From Agelaius tricolor (taxonomy: Eukaryota > Chordata > Aves > Passeriformes > Icteridae): a stretch of 64,000 bases of DNA. The notes under the pieces are model-generated. The model had not been told where the DNA came from and made no database searches. It saw only the letters and a list, made by a program, of their open reading frames with translations. Where the stretch lies: positions 46,096,501-46,160,500 of the forward strand of contig JALJCS010000009.1 of NCBI GenBank assembly GCA_023055355.1. Direction: 5' to 3'. Below, piece by piece: positions 12,443-24,265 of the stretch; the stretch's first letter is position 1, and every line of letters begins with the position of its first letter. A program made the position numbers and the translations under genes.

Positions 12443-14295
12443 AAAATCTTTTCCTTGTCTGAGTAACAGGAAAAGTCAGTTTTTCCATATTTTTCTAGAC
12501 AATAATCAAATCACCACTAGGTCAAATTTACCACTAGGCTGCTGTTATTTCTTTTAAATATCTAATATCTGTTTTACTCCGACTAAGGCTTTGATTGATA
12601 TCCCCAGTAGCAAGAGGAACACATGATGGATATTTTTTGGGAAGGGAATAGGAAGAGGGAGGGAGGAAGAGAAGGCAAGAAGGGAGGGAGTGTGTTGCTT
12701 TGTTGGGTTTTTTCTCCTTTTTTTCCAGTTGAACTATTTTCATCTATCCTTCACTTTCTAACTGGGATGAATCCAGCAACATTTGTTCTGTGCCAGTATT
12801 CTAAATCAACTTTTCTTATCTGACACTATTTTTTGATAAATTTCTTTACATAGATTATTTCCTCAATTATTTATTTATTTACAGCTGACCTATACTAGCA
12901 TTCATCTGAACACTCTGATCAACGTAAGCTGCTCTCTGTAATTAGGCTTTTTTTTAATTAAAACAAATTAAGGGGAGTTATTTACATGAAATCAGCTTTG
13001 CCACTAAGAAACCTTTATTGGTATTTACATGATTGCCTGCTGCACATTTGCTTTGGTAATTACACACATGTTAGCTCTTAATGGAATGAAAAGGGCACAG
13101 GGACACAATGTTTTTAATCTACTGTCATTTGTACCCCAAAGTTGCCAAATCGGTGCTCAGCTAAAGAGAGTTTTTCAGTGGAATGGTGAGCACTGCTTTT
13201 GTTGATCTAATCTTGAAGCTACACTTGTACTTCTGTCTATTTTCAAGATAGGAATGGAAAAAGAATGGAAGAACAAAAAAAAAAAAAAGGGTGAATAAAA
13301 TAGAAATGGAAACAAAAATATTATAGTAACTCAACAGTAACTTAACCTCCTTTGCTAAGAGAATGCATCTATATCATGACAAACAAAAAAAGAAAAGGAC
13401 ACCTGCAGTTCAGCATAAGCCTTTTTGAAGTGAGTGAAGTTCTCTGACAGAACAATAGACTCTGCCACAGAATAAAGGAGCTTTTTGAGGAATCAGTTGT
13501 ACTCATAGGCCAGCTTGAACCCTCTTTTTCTTTTTCCTCAGTAAAATCACTTTAAAAGGGCCCTGCACAGCAAAACGAGAATGTCTGAAAAGGAATGATT
13601 GCTGGGTTTACATGTTGAAGGAATGTAGGAAAGTAATTAGGGAGAAAAAAATGTCAGCTTGTTACACTTCAGCTGAGAGGAGAATGTGGTGTTGATACCC
13701 AACTACGGCATTATTTGTATCCACTCTGCCATCCTAAATACCTCTCCTTAGTTGCCCTGAGGGAAGTGAATTTAGCATTTCCTCCCTCTCTGTTGAAATA
13801 CATGAATCCATGTATGAAGAGTCACTTGAGCAGCAGGACAGCACTTTATTTACATGGGAGGCACATAACCAGTGCCTGGAGGCACCTTCACCAACGTTTA
13901 AAAAATAGACTGACTACACAAAACAAACTGCATTTGACACTAAATAGTTCTACATATCCAATACTATAAAATACAATGCATATTACATATGTATACACAT
14001 TAAATACAATACAGTACAAATAGTTCTACGAAGTTAAAAAGAAAATAAAAACCCCAGATCCAAAAAAACGCCAAAAACACACACACACCCACCCAAATGT
14101 CATAGAGATTTGCAACAGGATTTAATCATTGACATTCTTACATTTCAGTTATTCAAGTGATGGCACAGCCTCAGAAAGCCCACTTGGGAATTTGAGACTT
14201 TTTTGAAGCAACCAGGAACCCTGGTGGACTTGCATGGGCTTGGTGGTCAGTTTCCACAATGCAGAAATTTGCCTGTCTTTGGAAATTAAAAAAAG
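12443..14295. other. Gene-free, AT-rich with CNE-like stretch
   Basis: No gene is recognised. The segment includes a GA-rich patch (12641-12690), a 14-nt A run (13275-13288), and an AC-rich patch near 14,080-14,095. The interval 12840-13110 is dense in ATTTA, TAATTA and TTAAT words and reads like conserved non-coding DNA, but no alignment supports this yet. Open frames on both strands over 12534-12823 follow the purine-rich composition. Confidence 0.55.
12641..12690. repeat. Purine-rich (GA/GGA) low-complexity tract
   Basis: Nearly all bases are G or A, arranged as GGAAGAGGGAGGGAGGAAGAG and similar. The tract accounts for the lysine, arginine and glycine-rich reading of the + strand here, so that frame is not taken as a gene. 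Confidence 0.85.
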
Positions 14296-14635
14296 AAACA
14301 GGATACTTGGTTGGGAGGGACCTTAAAGCCCATCCAGTCCCACCTCCTGCCTTGTTTATTGCAGGGACACCTTCCACTATCCCAGGCTGCTCCAAGCCCC
14401 AGTGTCCAACCTGGCCTTGGGCACTGCCAGGGATCCAGGGGCAGCCACAGCAAATTTGGGCGTCCTGTGCCAGGGCCTGCCCACCCTCACAGTAAAAATA
14501 TCCTCCTAATATCTAATCTAAACCTTCTTTCAATTTGAAGCCATTGTCCCTTGTCCTGTCACTCCAGAGCCTTATAAGTAATTCCTCTCCATATTTTTGG
14601 AAGGCTCCCTTCAGGTACTGGAAGGGCTCAATTAG
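14296..14635 (-). mobile_element. CR1 LINE 3' fragment (about 340 bp)
   Basis: The + strand shows the reverse complement of an avian CR1 tail in order: GGTTGGGAGGGACCTTAAAG, CCCATCCAGTCCCACC, the GGGACACCTTCCACTA block, CCAGGCTGCTCCAAGCCCC, CAACCTGGCCTTGGGCAC, CACCCTCACAGTAAA, then CTAATATCTAATCTAAACC, GAAGCCATTGTCCCTTGTCC and CTTCAGGTACTGGAAGG. The element is therefore on the minus strand, with its 3' end at the left and a 5' truncation near 14,635. Many stops and gaps make it non-coding. The open frames at 14171-14538 are CR1 readings and not genes. Confidence 0.93.
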
Positions 14636-14705
14636 GAGAGAGAGAGGTGGGGGGAAGAGAGGGCAGAGAGGAGGGAGGGAGATGAGGAGAGAGAGAGAGG
14701 AGGGT
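14632..14705. repeat. GA-rich microsatellite at CR1 truncation edge
   Basis: A purine-rich tract of GAGA, GGGA and GGAG units starts exactly where the CR1 fragment loses similarity. CR1 reads AGGTCTCC-type sequence around this point, so the array may have grown from CR1 sequence. The frames on both strands across 14513-14746 are products of this tract. Confidence 0.85.
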
Positions 14706-17674
14706 GCTGTGCGTGTGTTTTTGCTCAACAGCAGATAAAAATACACTATTTACACCCTCTTCCATCTCTATGTGCCAAACTTCCATAGATATGTGCCAAA
14801 ACTGATCATAATATAAAAGCAGTCAATGATTTTTTTTTACTTTGTTTTTTTCAAAGATAAAAAATATTGAATTTTCAAGTATTTCCAACTAGCTCTCATT
14901 CTAGGCAGCCATGAAGTTGTCTATACAACCACCCTCAATTAACAGATTTTTTAGATACACAGCCTGTGAATTATCTGTATAAAAAGTGAAGTTCCATCCT
15001 ATGCTTTAAAAATACTGCAGGTCACTGTAGAGAGTAGCCTGCATCTGAGCCTTTGTGGAATTCTGATTTTTGGGACTGAATTTTTAGCAAAGGTATGGAC
15101 AAAGGTTTCAGAATACTTGTGGACTTTCCTAGACAGGTCATGTCTATGGCAGTCAGCCAAAATTTGGTAGATATCTAAAGAAAACCACAGAGAAAAATAT
15201 TGGTGAGATAAAAATGTGGTAAAGAAGTCTGAAAACTTGCCCTATTTGACAACTGTCCTAGAAGGCCTCTTTTGGAAGCTGAGTCTGCTATGTTCACTGG
15301 GAACTTATGGGTTATTGAGGAGCAGACCTGATTTATTTTCAGAAATCCCTTTGGAGACATCAAGCATCTTGCACAGATACCAAATATCATAAAGCAGACA
15401 CCCATTCCTGCCAAATCTCGAATCTTCCAACCCTCCCTGCTCAAGTGGTGGAGGCCATCAATCAATAACATCATAAAAGTCATGATTACATTTCATAGAT
15501 ACATAAAATATGAGTTGTTTACAGCAGCCTGCTTGTCAAGGAATTAAAAGTCAGAGGAGGTTCATAAAACTGAAGGTAGAAGGAGCAGTGCAGATCTGAA
15601 ACATTCCATAAACATCCATCTGGCTCCCTGAGAACAAATATTGGCCAGGAAGGATGCAGAGGAAGAGATACAGAGGAATAAATGGCTCAGTTTATTTGGA
15701 ATTGTCAGTTTATTTCAGAATTGTTCCTGCAGCAACACTGTGGATCAGAGCACAAGTCACACGTCCATGGGCAGAGCTGCATGTGCACCAATCTCTCCAC
15801 CTTAAAGATTTGTCTGTTTAATATCATGGAAAGAATCACTGCCAGGCCTCTTCCAGAAAAAGGAAATTCTCACAGGAAATAGCAGTGAATGGTATCTGTG
15901 GCATAGGAAAGCAGAAGAAATATTAAATCTGTGAGAAAGCCCAGTGGAGGATAAATGAACAGTTTCCTGTGGAAGCACTGGATCTCTGCCAGAGCCAGGT
16001 GCTATTTTACAGGCTGTGGAAAGATCTCCCAGTTTTATGCTTGCCTGAGAATTATCCCCCATATTCATGAAAAAGCTTGTTTGCTAATTAATCAGCTGAA
16101 TAAATAGGTTTGATTGGCAGGGTTTTCCCACCTCGGCTCTCCTGCCCCATCCAAAATCTGGAATCAAGAAACTCTTTTCAGGGGTTTCAATTTCTAACTA
16201 TAACCTAAAATGCATTGCTGTTATTTTATGCAGTGTAAGATTTTGTCACACTTCTGTATGAACCTGACATGGCAGAGAATAAATATAAAAAATAACAGGG
16301 CAAAACTCGGAAGGGAAGATTTTAAATAAAGCTCAGTATCTAACCTATTATTTTGCTTTTCATTTTTAATAACATGCATAAAAATAAGGTAGCCTGGAGA
16401 CTGCACTCAAGGTGCAATCATTGTACAGTATTAGACTCTGACAATTAACTTTGAGGATTACTAATGTTACAAAATATACAGGTTTAAGTGCTGACTGTAC
16501 AGTAAAACAGGGTAAGCCACAATGAGAGTGCCACATCCTCTTTTGCATATTATAATTTTTAAGGAAAAAGCAGTGCAGAAAAGAAGGAGGGAAAACCCAG
16601 CTGAATGAACAGAGCTTGATTTGGGCAATGATATAAAATCCACTCACTCATTCCAGGTGTTCAGTGCACAGTTTGCAAGGCCTAAATCTCCACATCTTGT
16701 GATTCAGCAGGTCTCAGAACAAAACATTCTGATTACACTGCGCTGCTGTTTAGAACACTCCACAGAATTTTGGGGATGGGCTTTCTCTGTGCACATTAAG
16801 GAAAAATGTGTTTAAAAGACTCATTCAACAGGAGGACTCCTCCATGGGTGGTGGGAAGACATCTCTGAGAGATATTCTTTATTTTTTTTTGAATACTTCA
16901 AAATGAACCATGGTGCCATCAAGAAAAGGAAAAAAAATGCTCTTCACTACTTGCTCCTTGGTAATACACTGGCTTTTACTTTTAGGGTGTCAGAGAAGCT
17001 TTAAAATTCACAAATTTGGGACTGTGAAGTGTCAAAGATCTTCTCCTCCTCCACCTAAAAGTGTCATCTGGTCAACTTTGGCTTAAATGCAATCCTGCAC
17101 TGCAAAGTTCACTGCCTGAAGTTTTGTCAGCACTGAAAGAACTGCAGCTCCTAGGCAGGGACACCTGAGGATGTTGATAAAATAGGAGGATAAACAATGT
17201 AATGAATAAATAATTAACCTGTAATTAAAGCTTTATAAACCAGACTTGCATTAGATATGCATACTGTGACTCTTAGTGCTTTTCTGAGATCTTACAGGCC
17301 TGACTCAATCATTTTTTTGCATTCTGTGTGTAAATCTTTGCCATGAAAAAGTTAAAAATTAATTGCTACCAGAGAGTAATGTCTTTTGAACTATTGTAAA
17401 TTAATGCACATATCAAACACCAAACCCATTCTTTTTCAAATTATCATGAAATATTACTATTGTTAACCACATTTGCAAAATCTCCTTTCCTACAGAACAA
17501 ATTGTTTCAGAGCTCAGCCATGTATAAATTAGTTATAGCAGTATTGCAGAGAACTAACTAAATCTGCTGCAAAAATTAGGTTCCACAAGACCTAAATTGC
17601 TGTTTCTGCATATTCACAAGTAATTAAAAATGATTCATAGAGGCTCTGAAAATCCAAGTAACTCCCATAAATAT
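14706..17674. other. Gene-free unique sequence
   Basis: No gene is recognised. The longest frame is 15175-15483 (-, 102 codons), with no identifiable domain. A TAATTAAAGCTTTATAAA-containing AT-rich stretch at about 17,170-17,290 has the look of conserved non-coding DNA. No tandem repeats or transposon ends are seen. Confidence 0.6.
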
Positions 17675-17960
17675 TGTGGACATCAGAAATGGGAGGGGCA
17701 GGTTTGATGAAGTGGAGGGGACCTGATGCTGATCTTTCACAAATAAATGATGGAGAGAAAGTCCTGAAAGTCACAGCTTCTCTGCCTCCATGGGAAAGAG
17801 AGAAAACACTTCTGCTCCTCACTGTAATTCTTCTCCTTGTTCATTGTCACCAGCCTGGTTTTCTAATAAAGCCAGTTTGTTACTACATTTATTCCTGAGA
17901 CTCCATTATTTAATAAATGCGCCCCAGATTGTGACAAGTGCTGGCAGTGGGTGAACTCAT
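17675..17960 (+). mobile_element. Possible ERVL-type LTR with primer-binding site
   Basis: Seen: a candidate TG start (TGTGGACATCAG) at 17675, two AATAAA signals (17865-17870 and 17912-17917), then TGCGCCCCAGATTGTGACA and, at 17941-17959, CTGGCAGTGGGTGAACTCA. The last word resembles the complement of a tRNA-Leu 3' end, the primer site that gives ERVL elements their name. Inferred: a decayed LTR about 260 bp long plus the first bases of an internal region. No gag, protease or polymerase reading follows, and no target-site duplication is obvious, so the boundaries are tentative. The 74-codon frame at 17674-17898 would then be LTR sequence. It could also be chance similarity. Confidence 0.4.
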
Positions 17961-20900
17961 ATTTCAAGTGCAGAGAACAGTTTTACAAATAACTCCTAAC
18001 TGGTTTACAAAACACAGTTTGGTGAATTAATGTCACTGAAAAAATATTACATTTTGAAGAGGTGAGACATCTATGGCAAAATTCATAAATTAATTTCCTC
18101 CAGACTACAAAACTTACAAAAAGATCATCTCAAGATCCCAGTTTAACCCCCTCCTTTTAGAGAGAATCCAAAATATCCTGTGCCATACACATCATTTTTT
18201 ATCATATAGGGAAAAGGCTGTGTGAGGTTTTGTAGGCACTGCTGCTAATTTCAGAAATTAAAAGCACAGGGTAAGGAAATAAGAAGGTGCAACTTTACTT
18301 TTTAATATCTACATCCTTTTTGTCATTTATTAGGGATCTTGACTACAGGCCATGCTGTAGAAAACCATATTTAAAATGGGGAGGGAGAGGAGAATAACAG
18401 AATAAAGTAACAAGAATTAATTTATTTTTCAAGAAAGGGTAAAAAAAAGGAAGTAAGTTTATGGTATTTTCAAGTTTTAATTGTGTGAAAAGCTTTAATA
18501 TTTTACCATTTTAAGAACTGTTGGTTAAAAGTAGACAGCCCCTGGCAGCACTTTTACAGAGAGCCATTAACCCCACCCCATACAAAGAAATACATCTTTA
18601 ATTTGCACTTCTAAATTTCAAGATATAAAGGTTTTATAGTGCACCTGGTTTCTTAAACATCTTCTTTAAGGTCACCTTTCATCCTGCTTTCCTCCCTGTT
18701 TCTGTCCCCACAAAGAAAACCTGAATTTTAAATTAATATACAGAATGTTTGTCTCACAACTCTTTTTTTATAAAACCACTGAAATTCAAATATATTCAGT
18801 AAAGCTGAATGTGAATCTCAGCAGGCTTTTTGAAGGTCTCTCACCACATTGGTTCTTACAGAAACCAATCTGCCTTGGGATAATAAGGCAAGCCTGCTTA
18901 TACTTTAATAAGTGCTCATGAAAAAGGAAAGGAAAGCTATGGGTGATACAATCCCTCAAGTGCAGCTTTGTCGTTATTTTATCACTGTGGCCTGTGCCGG
19001 AATTGGAATAGGGAAATGAAATCAGCTGCTTATTGGAGAGAGCTAGAGAAGATCTGAGATGCCTTTGATCATTATTGACTACAGCGTTTCTTTTTCAATG
19101 TGTGAAAAAATCACAAAGCAGTGGTTTTTTGAAGGCTGTGAATGTGGTGTTTTGGATTTTGAAGTTAGGAGGGGTTTTTTACATCATTTGTTGTGCTGTG
19201 GGATTTGCTGGGGCTTTTTTCTGTGGAATTTCTAAGGTAACAAAGTTCTTCAGGTTGGTATTAGAATTCCATATTATCTTATGGAATTTTTGTTTTTCTT
19301 CTGTGGCTTAGAAACAGGATCCCTTTAACCTTGGAGCCTATAAAAGCATTGCTGTCAACACCTGAAACTCCATTTATTTCTCCAAATAAATGACAAATGT
19401 CTCTGCAGAGAGGTGACAAACCTCTCTTCTCTGACTGAGAAGAGAGGTTTGTCCTGCTCAACACAGTCTTAACCCAATTCTTATAATTAATCACTAACAA
19501 CTCATTTCCTTTGATTATATTTGTTTTTTTGCCCAACAAACCCAGAAGAGAGAGCCAGGACTACTTTGTTTAGTCTGTAATGAGCACAAGCTAATCCCCA
19601 TTTAATAGCATGTAACTAATGACACCCAAATGACCTCTGCTCCTTCACACCCCTGACTTTATTACATTTTGGAATAATGACCCTCTCAATCAAACCTTTC
19701 CTCATAAGAAGATTTCAGCAGCATGAGCACAGATCAAAAAGTGGAAGCAGTGATACAAACACAAGCTGCTGTGACTGTGCCCACAGCAGGACACACTGAG
19801 CCACTGCCTTAACCTAACACAGCACCTCTGTCAAGCCTTGATTTGCAAGAGCCCTGCAGTCCTCAGACACCTGAGCAATTTATGTCCTTCATTCTCTGAG
19901 CTGAACTAACCTGTAAACTCAATGAGCACCAAGGAAAACTCAGTGATTTCTTCCCTGACTAGTCACTGGACAGTAGCTGAGATGAGTTGCCACCCTGGGG
20001 AATATCAGAGCTGAAAGAAGTACTCCAGCATTGCTTAAAAAAATAAACACAGTAGGTAAATTTTTTTAAGGTGCAAGAATCTCAAAATCTTTTTCCAAAA
20101 ATAATTTATAATGTAGATCAACCTTGTCCTATTGGAGCTACACCTAATTTCATACTCTCAACTATAATTCTGTCTCTGCCCCAAGAACTACCTTGGATAA
20201 ATCTACATCTTGCTGGGAACTGTGGTGGTGCAGAGTGACATCCCACATTTCAAATAAATCTTTGGGAAGACAGGTCTAATATTCTATTATATACCATAGT
20301 TGTCCAGCATGATGATTTTTAATAGGTTGGGGTTTTTTTTGGAAGATCTAAAGGTGACTTACCTAGTTATTAAAAGCACTTTTATATCCCCAAATCCTTC
20401 AGAGCCCTTAAACCCACACATCCCTGAGGCAAACTTTATTAAGTTCACAGACTTCTGATGTCCAGGAACAACTCTATAAATCTGCAAGGCTCTGACACCT
20501 CCCACTACCTCCTTTAAAGTTCTCAGAGCCCTGAGGCAGCCCTTCCCATCACAGCATGGCCAGAAGGCATCGAGACAAGCAGGAGCAGGTGGAATATGGA
20601 CTCAGGAAAACTGCAGTGCACCAGAACAGGGAGAGGGGAGCAGGCAGAAAAGAGTCCTGGAGTTTGCAGGTGCTCCAAGCATCCCGGTGCTGACAAGGAG
20701 AGGCATAACCTGTGACAAGGACACAAAACAGATTCTCTGATTTGAATCCTGACACAAACTTGGTGTGGTTTTTCCTGCATCTCTGCAAGACCAGAAGGGC
20801 TCACACATCCTTCTTGTTATAACCAGGAAAATTACTGTAAGGGTGAAAGGATGGAATTCAACCCAAAAATGTCACAAAAAATAGGAAAATGGGGATGGAC

Positions 20901-23900
20901 TTAAAAATATGATGCTGCTGCAGTTAGTGAGGAGGCAAAACATGCAGAAGAGGAGAAAATCCCAAATGTCCTGTGTGACCAGCACCATCAGAGCACAGAG
21001 AGGGAAGGGTTTCTCCTGCCTCTCCCCAGTGGCAGCAGCTCGCTCACAGAGCACCAAAGCTTTCAAACATGTATATTTAAGGATTTAAGTTGGAAGAGAT
21101 GACAGCTGAATACCAGGAAGAAAAGCTGCTAAAATATATTTATATTTATATTTATTTTTTAGCTCTTTGAGGAAACCACAAGCAAGCACACAAGCATTGA
21201 AAGCCAAAACTCAGTATTTCTGATTACAGCTGAATTAGGGAAAACTGCTCCAAAACTTTTTTGGTATTTCCCATCAAATTAAAACTGAAGCTGGAAAACA
21301 GACCACATGAGAACAGAAAATTGGTTCTTCTGTGGCTTCTTCTTCTTCTTGTCTCTTCATAGTAGATGAAAATGGAACATTTAAAAGAGAAGGACATGGA
21401 GTTTATAAAAGAAACTCTGTCTGGATTTTCTTCATCGGGTAGAACATCCTTGATCACTAAAATAATGGCATCATTGCATTACCCATTCTGTGATTCTGCA
21501 AATAACTCATTTTCTTTCCTTGTGTTTAACAGTTGTGACAGAAGGTCTACCAGTGTAGAGTTTCTCAGCCACAAGAAATTTTTTTCTTCATCACTAGCAA
21601 GAAGCAATGCCAGCTGGAAAATAAATCACCAGAAATACCATGAGACTTCCAGGCAAAAAAAAACATATCCTACCAGAAACTCCAACATCCTGGCACAGAT
21701 TACAAATAAGTCTTTACAAATATGCCATGTACTTGACGAGGAAGAAAACTTGATAGAAACAAATAGAGCTATTATTTATTTCTGCAAGAGCAGGTTTAAA
21801 AGGAGGTAAAGGAGAACATAGCTCCTTCAGAACAGAAATCCAGGACTCTACAAGGAGAAAAAGGCAGGTCAGACCTCACTTCTGGTGTCTTTTCAGGATA
21901 TGAAATAAAGCAGCAGTTCATGTCACTTCAGAGGAAGCAAATGCCATCATGTAACACAGACACAATTGATGGGCTGACATAAAAAAAATAAATCCATCAA
22001 CAGATAAGGTTTGTTTGACATTGAGTCTGGGGACCTGTGTCTGATGGCTCTGGTCTAACCAGATGATGGAAATTTTATGAACTTGGACAGCAGAGGTTTT
22101 GACTTTGTGGGTGAAACTGTGCAGCAGAAATGGTTTCATTTGATTCAATTCATTGGAGTATTGATTTTCAGGGTTGATGATTTATTAAAGTAACATTTGG
22201 TACAGTTGGATCTTCCAGTAATGATGATGCTGTTAGTGACACTGAAAATAAATCACTGTAAATCTTTAAAAGAATACAAGTGCTTAGCCAACAAATTGGG
22301 TGTCCTGGATTTGGAGAAGCTTGGGAATTCCTGCTAAATCATATAGTGACCATTTTTTTCTTTTTTTTTTTTTTCCTGTGGAACTGCTGTTCTCTTTTTT
22401 GACAACACTGGACAGAGGACAAGTTTATTTAAACATACCAGGGAGTTTATAGCCTCATTTTTTACCTAAATAGTCAATTGAACATGCAAAGTGTGAAGTA
22501 CACATTTAATTTACTTCTTCACTACTAAATAATCCTCTGTGAAAATCAGGCAACTGAACAACTCACCACTGGTGCAAATGCTTCCCTAAGTGTGTAGAAT
22601 ATAATTCAATAGTTTAGAAAATCCCTGGGCAGACAGAAGACAGTTTTGTGTCCTTAAGTTATCTCTTGTGTGTCCACCTGGCAGGTGCCTCCCAATTATT
22701 TACCCCTGAAGAGGCTGCAGCTTCACAGACCTGGAGGATTTCCCTTCCCTGGCATTTTTCCACTGTTTTGCCTACTGACAGTAATTTTTAACACTCACCT
22801 TTGTAATTAAGGCTGCACTCAGAAGCAGGCAAGTCTTCCCATGGGGAAATGAATGCAATCAAGATCATCAACACTCCCCACAGCAATAATGCTGCTGCTC
22901 ACGAGGCTGCTGCTGCACTGCCAGTGCACAATCTCTGTTAGACTGCCTGAGATGGGATCTCCAACAGAATGGAGTCCATTCTCTGTGGGAAACAAAGGTA
23001 CAATAAATGCTCAGTAACACTGCACATTGTGAAAATGCATTTCTACAGCACTAAATTACAGGAAGTTAATAACTGCACAAGAGGATCATGTATTTTTTTT
23101 CCTTTTTTTTTATTTGCTAAGGATAACTAGTTTATCTTGCTTTGTGATAAACTTTATTTCCAAACCCTTATTTTTTTGTGTGTGTGAGGGAATAACCTTG
23201 CTAACCACAATAAATTACAAGCAATTCTGCCTATTGACATTGCAACCCAGGTGTTCCTAAATAAAATTCTCTCAAGTATTCTATCTGTGGTCAGACAAAC
23301 CTGTAAATGAACTGCAAAACTGAGAACTAATTTGTCACATTTAGCCAAAGCCTTGACCAGAGGTGTAAAGAACCATCCTCCCTGAAGAAGCCCAAATTCT
23401 CTGCTCCATTGCACTGTGGTTGTGCTCAAAAGGAGTTCAATTAGCTAAATTCTATTTAAATATTCTCTGCAAGATCTCTACACTAGGTTAGACCAGAGAT
23501 TGCAATAAAGGGAAGAGATCAGCAGCCTTGTAGTTCTCTTCCATATCTTCTGTCTGATGAGTCAGGGATTGATATTGCAGGATGTTAAACAAACTTTGTA
23601 GAATTATACCTAAAGTCTGCCTTCTTGAAAAGCAGAGGCAGCTCAGAATGAAAGAAATGTAAAAAATAAGGAAAACCAAACAGTGAGTGCCAACAACTTT
23701 CCCCCATTTCTTTCTGAGTTTATTCTGGATGGGTCCTCTCAGACTGTCACTCACACAATCCCCCTTGCTCACTCAGTAAAGAAAAAAGAAGAAAAAGAAA
23801 GAAATAAGAAAGAAAAGTGAAGATGGCATCTATACATCTGCAGAAAACCCATTGGGTTAGCAGTTAAATGCTCCTTTTAAACTTTTCTGTTATGTAGTTA

Positions 23901-24167
23901 TATTGGGGCTAAAAATCTGTGCTTGGCTGATTATAATATATTAGGTTCTTAATAAATTCACAAGGAAAATACCATATTTTCTTTAAAAAATAAAAAAAAG
24001 AGAGGAAGAACTAGGAGAGATACTAAATCTGTAAATGAAGCCTGTTTCAATGTGTAAAAAAGCTGGCCATGAATGATGTTTGTCTTAAGCCCTGGCAGCT
24101 TTTTCATGAGTTTTATAGCAGAATAGCTACAAATGGATCTTCTCTGCTAAATGCTGTGAGCATCACC
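17961..24167. other. Gene-free unique sequence
   Basis: No gene is recognised. The segment contains the perfect hairpin at 19415-19453, listed separately. The longest frame is 21366-21809 (+, 147 codons), overlapping a 77-codon minus frame at 21224-21457; neither matches a family I know. A GC-richer patch at about 20,500-21,060 carries three overlapping minus-strand frames of similar length, the pattern expected from locally low stop density. A T run at 22361-22374 and an A/G-rich patch at 23778-23820 are the only low-complexity parts. Confidence 0.6.
19415..19453. repeat. Perfect 17-bp inverted repeat (hairpin)
   Basis: The left arm at 19415-19431 is GACAAACCTCTCTTCTC and the right arm at 19437-19453 is GAGAAGAGAGGTTTGTC, an exact reverse complement. 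The five-base loop is TGACT. The next pair outward fails. The arms are pyrimidine-rich and purine-rich, so the hairpin is a folded homopurine segment. It is too short for a standard microRNA precursor and looks like a local inverted copy made in one step. Confidence 0.95.
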
Positions 24168-24265
24168 ATTATGGATTTTATTTTATTATTTTATTTTATT
24201 TTATTTTATTTTATTTTATTTTATTTTATTTTATTTTATTTTATCATTATGGATTTTATTTTATT
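24168..24265. repeat. (TTTTA)n array flanked by 20-bp direct repeats
   Basis: A TTTTA pentanucleotide array of about 12 units is bounded on both sides by the same 20-bp word, which starts ATTATGGATTTTA (24168-24187 and 24246-24265). The array gives a repetitive Phe-Ile-Leu-Tyr reading on the + strand, so the 83-codon frame at 24069-24320 is not a gene. The flanking copy could be part of the expansion (one end slipped past the array) rather than a target-site duplication. Confidence 0.92.

Noticed and set aside
14171..14538. Several 70-80 codon frames on both strands
   Set aside because: They lie in the CR1 tail, which is non-coding.
21366..21809. 147-codon + frame
   Set aside because: No recognisable family, no splice context, and an overlapping minus-strand frame at its start. 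Kept only as a note.
24168..24265. Target-site duplication around a mobile element
   Set aside because: The inner sequence is only TTTTA units with no element structure, so a local duplication fits better.
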